From the NCBI GenBank assembly GCA_014804225.1, contig JAAVAF010000116.1, positions 1 through 11,981 of the forward strand: a DNA stretch of 11,981 bases. The letters run 5' to 3'. The notes beneath the pieces were generated by a model. It was not told the DNA's origin. It saw nothing but the letters and a program-made list of their open reading frames with translations, and made no database searches. Origin of the DNA: Lachnospiraceae bacterium (lineage in GTDB: Bacteria; Bacillota; Clostridia; Lachnospirales; Lachnospiraceae). The translations under genes and the position numbers were made by a program. Within the stretch, counting starts at the first letter, position 1. The number at the start of each line of letters is the position of its first letter. Of the stretch, positions 6,848 through 11,981 are shown in pieces.

Positions 6848-7771
6848 CTATTTAAGTTTACATAACTCCACAGCCGTCTTTGCCGCAAGTCTTGCGTTAT
6901 TAAATACCAATTGAATATTGGAATCAAGACTGTCACCGCCTGTAATCTCCTTAATCTTTGCAAGTAAAAACGGTGTCGTGTCCTTGCCGTGAATACCCTG
7001 TGCTCTGCTGTCAGCAATCGCTTCATTGATTGCCTGATTAATCACATCAGGATCCATCGAAAATTCCTCGGGAATCGGATTGGTGACAAGCATACCACCC
7101 TTTAAGCCGACCTCCTGTTTGACATGGAACGCCGTGGCAAGTTCAAGCGGTGTGTCAAGCTGATAGTCAACGCCAAATCCGCTTTTTCTTGTATAAAAAG
7201 CCGGAAGCTCGTCTGTTTGGTAGCCAATCACGGGCACCCCTTTTGTCTCGAGATATTCAAGCGTAAGTCCCAAATCGAGAATTGACTTTGCCCCCGCGCA
7301 GATCACCATCACGGGTGTCATCGCAAGTTCCTCAAGATCCGCAGAAATATCCATTGTCGTTTCCGCGCCTCGATGCACACCGCCGATGCCTCCTGTCGCA
7401 AAAATTTTAATTCCGGCAAGACTTGCAATAATCATGGTTGTTGCAACCGTCGTTGCACCGTCCATTCCCTTCGCTACAATAATCGGTAAATCGCGTCTGG
7501 AAACCTTCGGAACATCATAGCCTGTCTTTCCGAGATGCTCAATCTCGTCCTTAGAAAGCCCCGCCTTTAACCTGCCGCCGATAATCGCAATCGTTGCAGG
7601 AACAGCACCGTTTTCCCGAATAACTTCCTCCACCTTCAATGCCGTTTCCACGTTTTGCGGGTAGGGCATTCCGTGTGAAATAATCGTTGACTCCAATGCT
7701 ACTACAGGTCTATTTTCTGCAAGTGCTTTTGCCACCTCGGGCGCGATATCCAAATACTTCTTTCCTTCCAT
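6848..7771 (-). CDS. psuG: Pseudouridine-5'-phosphate glycosidase
   Basis: PsuG cleaves the C-glycosidic bond of pseudouridine 5'-phosphate, giving uracil and ribose 5-phosphate in the cytoplasm. The 307-residue length and sequence match the family over its whole length: RPVVALESTIISHGMPYPQN (21-40), GGRLKAGLS (65-73), VPKVSRRDLP (87-96), GGIGGVHRGAETTMDISADL (127-146), CAGAKSILDLG (158-168) and LVTNPIP (about 229). Residues E27, K89, H133, D145 and K162 line up with the catalytic set I recall for the E. coli enzyme (E31, K93, H137, D149, K166; offset of 4). The ATG has AGGAAGG 10 nt upstream. It lies 45 bp downstream of psuK on the same strand, and an extended -10 promoter overlaps that junction. 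Together with psuK this forms a complete pseudouridine salvage pair. Confidence 0.96.
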   Translation of the reverse strand: MEGKKYLDIAPEVAKALAENRPVVALESTIISHGMPYPQNVETALKVEEVIRENGAVPATIAIIGGRLKAGLSKDEIEHLGKTGYDVPKVSRRDLPIIVAKGMDGATTVATTMIIASLAGIKIFATGGIGGVHRGAETTMDISADLEELAMTPVMVICAGAKSILDLGLTLEYLETKGVPVIGYQTDELPAFYTRKSGFGVDYQLDTPLELATAFHVKQEVGLKGGMLVTNPIPEEFSMDPDVINQAINEAIADSRAQGIHGKDTTPFLLAKIKEITGGDSLDSNIQLVFNNARLAAKTAVELCKLK

Positions 7772-7798
7772 ATTATATGAACCTTCCTTTTTTTCTTG

Positions 7799-7807
7799 AT
7801 TATAGCA
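7799..7807 (-). promoter_or_regulatory. Extended -10 promoter for psuG
   Basis: The minus strand reads TGTGCTATAAT: a consensus TATAAT (7799-7804) with the TGN extension, just before psuG and next to the psuK stop. The -35 is poor (TAGAAC, 17-bp spacer). It would let psuG be expressed in excess of psuK. Confidence 0.45.
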
Positions 7808-7816
7808 CAGCTTTTC

Positions 7817-8902
7817 TCAAAGTTCTACCCCCGCACGCATTCCGACCTCGGAAGCATTGAGTATCGGATTAATTGTTTCTGCGCTCTCAATTGCAACGCT
7901 TGCCGCTGCCACGCCAAGGCTTGCCATTTCCCGAAGGCTAAGCTTTCTCGTAAAACCAAGCGCAAGACCCGCCATAAAGGAATCGCCCGCTCCCGTAGTG
8001 CTTACCGCCTTTGCCGCCAAGCCCGCAACCATGAATTTTTCACTTTCATTTGCACAGTAGACACCATTTTCGCCAAGCGTGATAAAAACATTTTTCACGC
8101 CTTTTTCCAAAAGCACATCCGCTGCCGCCGCCAAATCCGCATCGTTTTGTATGGAAACGCCGCTCATCACTTCTGCCTCATACTTGTTTGGTGTGACCGC
8201 ATATAACTTATCAAACACAGGAAACAGTTTTTCCGCTTTTGTCCCCGAAACGGGATCTGCAAAAACAGGCGCCCTGCTTTTTTCACAAATATATTCAATG
8301 GTCTGTGCTGGAATATTCGTATCAATGACAACCATTCTGCCACGATTTATAAGCTCAAGTTTATTTTGCAGATACTTTGGTGTGAGATGATCATAGATCC
8401 GCATATCAGAAAGTGCAAGCTGCATATCGCCGTTTTTGTCCGCAATATATAAGTATGTCGATGTGTTTTCATTTGAAATACGAATGCTGTCCTGTATCTC
8501 TATCCCCAGCTCTTCGCAGCTTTCTATCATTTGGTGCGCGTATGCGTCATCTCCCATCGCTGTAATCAGCTTCACGCCAAGCCCCAAAAGGCGCATATTA
8601 TGCGCAATGTTTCTGCCTACTCCGCCTAGTGAAAACACGGTTTTTCCCGGATTGGAGTCGTTATTTATAAGCTCTGCGTCCGGCACACCGCCGATATCAA
8701 TATTTGCTCCGCCAATTACGGTACAATAACTTGGACCGCTCGTCACATAGCCTTTTCCTAAAATATATCCCTTTTTCATCAGATTCGAGATGTGTACTGC
8801 TGCCGACGAACGTGCAATTCCCGCCTTTGCCGCCAGTTCCTCCTGCGATATCATCGGATTCTCTACAATCCACTGAAATATCTGTGCCTCTCTGTTTGTC
8901 AT
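7817..8902 (-). CDS. psuK: Pseudouridine kinase (PfkB family) with N-terminal winged helix
   Basis: The first about 60 residues form a winged helix-turn-helix (NREAQIFQWIVENPMISQEE, then AAKAGIARSSAAVHISNLMK and a GYILGKGY wing). Residues 60-361 are a PfkB-type sugar kinase: IGGANIDIGG (63-72), GGVGRNIAHNMRLLG (93-107), DPVSG, TPNKYEAE, and the C-terminal signature TTGAGDSFMAGLALG (302-316) with D307 as the predicted catalytic base. PsuK makes pseudouridine 5'-phosphate for PsuG, the next gene. The frame extends upstream to a TTG at 8930-8932, but GGAGG at 8909-8913 lies 6 nt before the ATG at 8900-8902, so 361 residues is preferred. The HTH fusion is seen in other PfkB sugar kinases and suggests a kinase that also binds DNA. 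Nucleoside specificity is inferred from psuG. Confidence 0.93.
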   Translation of the reverse strand: MTNREAQIFQWIVENPMISQEELAAKAGIARSSAAVHISNLMKKGYILGKGYVTSGPSYCTVIGGANIDIGGVPDAELINNDSNPGKTVFSLGGVGRNIAHNMRLLGLGVKLITAMGDDAYAHQMIESCEELGIEIQDSIRISNENTSTYLYIADKNGDMQLALSDMRIYDHLTPKYLQNKLELINRGRMVVIDTNIPAQTIEYICEKSRAPVFADPVSGTKAEKLFPVFDKLYAVTPNKYEAEVMSGVSIQNDADLAAAADVLLEKGVKNVFITLGENGVYCANESEKFMVAGLAAKAVSTTGAGDSFMAGLALGFTRKLSLREMASLGVAAASVAIESAETINPILNASEVGMRAGVEL

Positions 8903-9057
8903 AAATAACCTCCATTGGACTACAACCTGCAAGCTTGTGTGCCCACAAACCTGCGTGTGAAAGATTTCTCTTTCACTCTTGCTCCTTCTGAATGTGCACT
9001 GACCAAGTTTACTACACTTTTGTTTATTTTGCCGAAAATTCCATTGTTTTTTTATCT
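8903..9057 (-). promoter_or_regulatory. Structured 5' leader of psuK
   Basis: From the predicted start near 9057 the psuK leader is about 155 nt, unusually long. It contains a perfect 8-bp stem GTGAAAGA/TCTTTCAC (8957-8976) whose RNA loop is GAAA, a GNRA tetraloop. A second stem, GTTTGTG/CACAAGC (8933-8950, one G-U pair, loop GGCA), follows. Neither is followed by a T-run, so neither is a terminator by itself. A direct repeat of GCAGGTT occurs 24 bp apart (minus strand, 8924-8930 and 8948-8954). No known riboswitch class was recognised. Confidence 0.4.
8920..8976 (-). CDS. Possible 18-codon upstream ORF in the psuK leader
   Basis: A GTG at 8974-8976 is preceded by AAGGAG (8982-8987) with 5-nt spacing and opens a frame of 18 codons (first residues VKEKSFTRRF) ending in TAG at 8920-8922, seven bases before the psuK Shine-Dalgarno. 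The start codon is the first triplet of the GAAA-capped hairpin. It is in a different frame from psuK. It may be a leader peptide or chance; no known attenuator peptide is recognised. Confidence 0.25.
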   Translation of the reverse strand: MKEKSFTRRFVGTQACRL

Positions 9058-9063
9058 ATTCTT

Positions 9064-9092
9064 ACTATAACATTTACAAAAACCGATGTCAA
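9064..9092 (-). promoter_or_regulatory. Promoter of psuK
   Basis: On the minus strand a consensus TTGACA (9087-9092) and TATAGT (9064-9069) are separated by exactly 17 bp. This is one of the best promoter matches in the window. It is divergent from the arcC promoter, with only 17 bp between their -35 boxes. Confidence 0.7.
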
Positions 9093-9109
9093 TGAATTAT
9101 CCCCGAGGG

Positions 9110-9138
9110 TATACAAATAGTTTTTAATTTGCTATACT
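9110..9138 (+). promoter_or_regulatory. Promoter of arcC
   Basis: TGCTATACT gives an extended -10 (TATACT, 9133-9138), with TATACA (9110-9115) as a fair -35 at 17 bp. The leader would be about 50 nt. Between this and the psuK -35 lies CCCCGAGGG, a small palindrome that could be a shared operator. Confidence 0.55.
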
Positions 9139-9193
9139 GAACTTAATCGTTGAATGAATACAATTCCAAAGTTACCAAGAATGGAGGATGAAC

Positions 9194-10126
9194 ATGAGTA
9201 AGAAAAAAGCAGTTGTCGCATTAGGTCATGATGCACTCGGTTCTACCATCGTAGAACAGCTTGACGCAGTAAAGAAAACGGCAAAAGCACTTGCCGATTT
9301 AATAGAGGCTGACTATCAGCTTACGATCACACACAGCAACGGTCCGCAGGTTAGTATGATTCATAAGGCGATGACAGAGCTTCGCCGCATTTATATTGAC
9401 TATACGCCCGCGCCAATGTGCGTGTGCTCTGCTATGAGTCAGGGCTATGTTGGCTATGATATTCAAAATTCACTCAAGTCTGAGCTTTTAAAGCGCGGCA
9501 TCTCCAAACCTGTCAGCACAATTTTAACGCAAGTAACAGTAGACCCTTACGACGAGGGATTTTATGAACCCAAAAAGGCTATCGGCAGATATATGTCGAA
9601 GGACGATGCCGATATTGAAGTCAACAAAGGAAACTATGTCATCAAACAAGAGGAAGGGTACCGCAGAATTGTAGCGGCACCGAAGCCGATTGACATTGTA
9701 GAAATTGCAGCAATCAAGACGCTTGTGGATGCGGATCAGGTTGTCATCGCCTGTGGCGGCGGCGGCATTCCCGTCATTGAGCAACAGCATATTTTAAAGG
9801 GTGCTTCCGCCGTCATTGAAAAGGACAGTATTGCGGGAAAACTTGCGTCCGATTTAAGGGCAGACGAGCTGCTTATTCTCACAAGCGTCGATTATGTGTA
9901 CCTGAATTTTGGCAGTGAAAATCAGACGCCAATCAAGACAATGACAGTCGCAGAGGCGAAGCGCTATATCGAGGAGGGACAGTTTGGAGAAACCGATATG
10001 CTGCCAAAAATTCATGCGGCAATCGAATATCTTGATGCCGTTCCAAACGGTAAGGCAATTATTACTTCTCTTGATAAAACCTCCGATGTCATCAATGATA
10101 AGATGGGCACCGTCATCACAAAATAA
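9194..10126 (+). CDS. arcC: Carbamate kinase
   Basis: Carbamate kinase transfers phosphate between carbamoyl phosphate and ADP, usually making ATP in catabolism of arginine, agmatine or purine/ureide compounds. The 310-residue protein fits the amino-acid-kinase fold: VVALGHDALG (7-16), THSNGPQVS (46-54), VVIACGGGGIPV (183-194), ASAVIEKDSIAGKLASDL (204-221, lysine and aspartate of the nucleotide site) and TDMLPKIHAA (267-276). Start choice: an ATG at 9188 is fused to the Shine-Dalgarno GGAGG (9183-9187) and cannot be used; the ATG at 9194 has 6-nt spacing. The usual GGNAL near the N-terminus is GHDAL here. No arcA, arcB, arcD or ureide gene is adjacent, so the source of carbamoyl phosphate is unknown. 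It stands alone between a divergent promoter and a terminator. Confidence 0.94.
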   Translation: MSKKKAVVALGHDALGSTIVEQLDAVKKTAKALADLIEADYQLTITHSNGPQVSMIHKAMTELRRIYIDYTPAPMCVCSAMSQGYVGYDIQNSLKSELLKRGISKPVSTILTQVTVDPYDEGFYEPKKAIGRYMSKDDADIEVNKGNYVIKQEEGYRRIVAAPKPIDIVEIAAIKTLVDADQVVIACGGGGIPVIEQQHILKGASAVIEKDSIAGKLASDLRADELLILTSVDYVYLNFGSENQTPIKTMTVAEAKRYIEEGQFGETDMLPKIHAAIEYLDAVPNGKAIITSLDKTSDVINDKMGTVITK

Positions 10127-10136
10127 TAATTGGACC

Positions 10137-10172
10137 AAAAAGCGCCATGCAGTTTCCTGTCATGACGCTTTT
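10137..10172. terminator. Bidirectional intrinsic terminator between arcC and lspA
   Basis: AAAAGCGCCATGCAG (10138-10152) pairs with CTGTCATGACGCTTTT (10157-10172) around a TTTC loop, with one mismatch and one bulged base. T-runs exist on both strands. The right arm contains the last two codons and the TGA stop of lspA, so the lspA 3' end and the terminator are the same DNA. Confidence 0.88.
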
Positions 10173-10648
10173 ATCATTTGGTTTATCACGATTAGCATCG
10201 CTCCGATGATAATTCCGAAATCCGATAAATTAAATACCACCGACTCAAATGCTTTTTTTAATTTATTTATCCCTTTACCGCCGGTCGGTGAGAGCTGAAA
10301 GGAGACATAATCAACCACATACTGTCTTTGCAGACGATCATAGGTGTTGCTATATGCTCCGCCAAGAAGCAGCGCTAACCCGCTTTTTAAAAGCACATTT
10401 CCCTTTGTTGTCAGTGTCACTGCAAATACGCCGGTCATCAAAATAGTAAACAAAAGAGAAATCGTTGTCACTACTGCTGTGTTTTTTGCGCCAAGATGCA
10501 GCATAGCTCCCGTGTTATGATGTTTCTTGATGAAAAGTCTGCCGCCAAACACCGGTTTTTGCATTCCCTGTTCACCGTTCGCCTCAATATAGTCCTTCAC
10601 TGCATTGTCAATAGAAAAAAGTGACACAAGTGTCATAATGTATTTCAT
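10160..10648 (-). CDS. lspA: Lipoprotein signal peptidase (signal peptidase II)
   Basis: LspA is the membrane aspartyl protease that removes signal peptides from lipidated prolipoproteins. The 162-residue protein has the family length and the expected marks: a first hydrophobic segment with D14 and K18 (SIDNAVK), KHHNTGA (42-48), two middle hydrophobic segments (about 56-80, 88-98), LLLGGAYSNTYDRLQR (93-108), VVDYVSF (111-117) and VFNLSDFGIIIGA (138-150). By comparison with characterised LspA the catalytic aspartates are D113 and D143; N45, N101 and R105 are also conserved. A GTG three codons upstream overlaps the AGAGGTG ribosome binding site, so the ATG at 10646-10648 is preferred. The gene upstream on the same strand encodes a lipoprotein, a potential substrate, 96 bp away. 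It may be one of several LspA-like proteins in the genome. Confidence 0.92.
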   Translation of the reverse strand: MKYIMTLVSLFSIDNAVKDYIEANGEQGMQKPVFGGRLFIKKHHNTGAMLHLGAKNTAVVTTISLLFTILMTGVFAVTLTTKGNVLLKSGLALLLGGAYSNTYDRLQRQYVVDYVSFQLSPTGGKGINKLKKAFESVVFNLSDFGIIIGAMLIVINQMIKAS

Positions 10649-10711
10649 GGACCACACCTCTTTTTATTCCTGCCATCTGCCCTTGCATCTGTTTGGCAAA
10701 GGTTTCATTTC

Positions 10712-10740
10712 ACCCTATCACAAGTATGTGGTCTTGTCAA
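10712..10740 (-). promoter_or_regulatory. Promoter of lspA
   Basis: A consensus TTGACA (10735-10740) lies 17 bp from TAGGGT (10712-10717), which is poor but preceded by TG with one base between (extended -10). It lies just past the lipoprotein stop codon and would give a leader of about 55 nt. Confidence 0.45.
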
Positions 10741-10744
10741 TGAT

Positions 10745-11740
10745 TTACCTTATTGCAGTACCCTGAATAACCGTATCTGCCGCATCTGCTGTTGCGTTGT
10801 TACTGTTACCGTTCTTGTCATTATTGTTGTTCGTGCCTGTACCGCTTTCCTTTGTATCGGACTGCGATTCAACGTTTGTTCCCGTACCGTTTGTACGTGA
10901 AGTTAAATCAAGTTTTGTGTGCAGCCCCTTATAAAACGTTTCCATTGTGTCGTTAATCTGAAACTGGTTTGTTTGAAGCACATCAATATATTCTTTCACG
11001 GTCTGCCCAAGAACGCTGTCCTTATTCGCGTCTACAAACTGCTGATAGTACTTTAACGCCTCCTGATTGACCACGTTGTCCGTATCACCCTTATAGTAAT
11101 GACCAATGCCCTCTGCACTGTTATAACCGCCCGAAATTGCATTTGTGGCAATCTCCTCATAAAGCTTTTTTGCCGCGTCAGTTGTCACATGATTGGGATA
11201 TTTCTCAATATGCTGCTCAAATAATGCCGCACGCTCCAACATCTCCGAAAGCGTCATGTTGATAACTTTTCTATTCTCCTGATCGGACATAACCATGGAA
11301 GGAGAATCCGCTTCAAGCTTCATCAGATCCATAAACGCGACCATGTCTTCAGGCATATACTGTCTGCTGTCATTTAGTTTCGTAAAGTCAATATTTCGGA
11401 TATCATCACCGAAGCTTAAAAGCCCCGAAAAAAAACGCTCTACATCGGCAACACCTGCGCTGACGATATTTGTGTTGATATAATCCATAATGTCATTGGG
11501 CGCTGCATTATCATCATTGAGCATCGCGTCAAAATCGCTGAAATCTCCGTTATTTTCTCCGTTGTTGTCTCCATTTTCATCGTTATTTTCTGTCGTCTGC
11601 TGTGTGTTGTTTAAATCCTCTCCTGTGAGCGGATCCTGATTATCGTTGACCTTGTTCTTACTGCCGCAAGCAGAAAGCGTAAGCACACATGCAATCGCTG
11701 CTGCCACTGCAAGTTTTCTTAACAAATTTTTCTTTCTCAT
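10745..11740 (-). CDS. Predicted lipoprotein of unknown function
   Basis: I do not recognise a family. The 331-residue protein starts with a lipoprotein signal peptide: MRKKNLLRK, a hydrophobic stretch (10-22) and the lipobox LSAC with C25 as the lipidated residue. The mature N-terminus is a low-complexity linker rich in N, D, E, G and T (about 30-66), as in many surface-tethered proteins of Clostridia. The middle (about 75-285) is a soluble, mostly helical-looking domain without cysteine, containing SAGVADVERFFSGL and ISGGYNSAEGIGHYYKGDTD. A second N/T/G-rich stretch lies near the C-terminus (about 285-318). It should be anchored on the outer face of the membrane. GGAGG lies 10 nt before the ATG. 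No clear promoter was found. It precedes lspA on the same strand without a strong terminator, so the two may be partly co-transcribed. Confidence 0.85.
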   Translation of the reverse strand: MRKKNLLRKLAVAAAIACVLTLSACGSKNKVNDNQDPLTGEDLNNTQQTTENNDENGDNNGENNGDFSDFDAMLNDDNAAPNDIMDYINTNIVSAGVADVERFFSGLLSFGDDIRNIDFTKLNDSRQYMPEDMVAFMDLMKLEADSPSMVMSDQENRKVINMTLSEMLERAALFEQHIEKYPNHVTTDAAKKLYEEIATNAISGGYNSAEGIGHYYKGDTDNVVNQEALKYYQQFVDANKDSVLGQTVKEYIDVLQTNQFQINDTMETFYKGLHTKLDLTSRTNGTGTNVESQSDTKESGTGTNNNNDKNGNSNNATADAADTVIQGTAIR

Positions 11741-11872
11741 AACTTTTCTTCCTCCAATTTGTTTTAATGTTGCGTTGCACTATCAGCATTTGTTTTTTTG
11801 CGTAAAATATGCATGAGAAAATTTAAAAAATTCATTATGAAAAAGCCTCAACAATTTTTCCGTCTGTTTCTA

Positions 11873-11901
11873 TTGAAATACTTGCAAAATTAGACTAAAA
11901 T
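11873..11901 (+). promoter_or_regulatory. Promoter of the right-edge gene
   Basis: TTGAAA (11873-11878) and TAAAAT (11896-11901) are each one base from consensus and lie exactly 17 bp apart. The predicted leader is about 42 nt. The rest of the 209-bp divergent gap (11741-11949) is AT-rich, and I see no further structure in it that I can support. Confidence 0.65.
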
Positions 11902-11949
11902 AGTAATAACAACCAAAAAATTTACACATACCACAAAAGGAGGTATTTC

Positions 11950-11981
11950 ATGGAACATAGCAATCCTTTGCTCCGCGACAA
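11950..11981 (+). CDS. Start of an unidentified gene (10 codons before right edge)
   Basis: An ATG preceded by AAAAGGAGG with 6-nt spacing opens a frame (MEHSNPLLRD) that runs off the window. The ribosome binding site is the strongest here and a good promoter lies upstream, so a real gene almost certainly starts here. Ten residues are too few to identify it. Confidence 0.75.
   Translation, partial: MEHSNPLLRD

Noticed and set aside
6525..7026. Two overlapping minus-strand frames across the htrA end and psuG end
   Set aside because: They run through the strong bidirectional terminator and through two well-supported genes in other frames, with no recognisable protein features.
8697..8948. Open frame of 83 codons on the minus strand overlapping the psuK start
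   Set aside because: It lies in another frame of the psuK coding region, has low-complexity composition and no ribosome binding site; it is a shadow of psuK.
1..11981. A previously undescribed defence, mobile or biosynthetic system
   Set aside because: Every multi-kilobase segment is explained by intact genes of metabolic or housekeeping families. No mobile-element ends, repeat arrays, toxin-antitoxin pairs or unusual gene fusions beyond HTH-PfkB were seen. The unknown genes at the two edges cannot be judged from the fragments present.

Overview
The window looks like a chromosomal stretch of a Gram-positive Clostridia bacterium, most likely a Lachnospiraceae-type gut anaerobe. The reasons are the moderate base composition, strong AGGAGG-type ribosome binding sites, the Firmicutes class of GalT (about 500 residues), a membrane-anchored HtrA, and a PfkB kinase with an N-terminal winged helix. 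It reads as ordinary, intact chromosome: there is no transposase, integrase, CRISPR array, rRNA or tRNA, and no broken gene. No intergenic gap exceeds 300 bases; the longest, about 290 bases between psuK and arcC, holds two divergent promoters and a structured leader.

Left third (1-5031, all minus strand): a HAD-family phosphatase, then a galactan block. The block is a cytoplasmic GH53 endo-beta-1,4-galactanase, galT, an AraC-family regulator, and the first 103 codons of an unrecognised protein that runs off the left edge. The GH53 and galT genes suggest intracellular breakdown of imported galacto-oligosaccharides and entry of galactose-1-phosphate into the Leloir pathway. The most interesting signal is a shared TTGCACG motif upstream of GH53, araC and the left-edge gene. 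At two of these it lies 41-42 bp from the -10 box, with a weaker second copy 23 bp closer to the start. This looks like the operator of the local AraC protein.

Middle (5208-8902): htrA on the plus strand, convergent through a bidirectional terminator with psuG, which follows psuK on the minus strand. PsuK phosphorylates pseudouridine and PsuG splits pseudouridine 5'-phosphate into uracil and ribose 5-phosphate, so the pair salvages modified-RNA nucleoside. psuK has a long predicted leader with a very regular hairpin capped by a GAAA tetraloop and a possible 18-codon upstream ORF. psuG has its own extended -10 promoter.

Right third (9194-11981): a carbamate kinase gene divergent from psuK, with no arcA or arcB beside it. 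It converges through a second bidirectional terminator with lspA (lipoprotein signal peptidase). Upstream of lspA on the same strand is a lipoprotein of unknown function with a clear lipobox. A new gene with a good promoter and ribosome binding site begins 32 bases before the right edge.

I do not see a convincing undescribed multi-gene system. The points worth a second look are regulatory: the AraC motif set, the psuK leader, the hairpin pair after araC, and the unknown left-edge gene.
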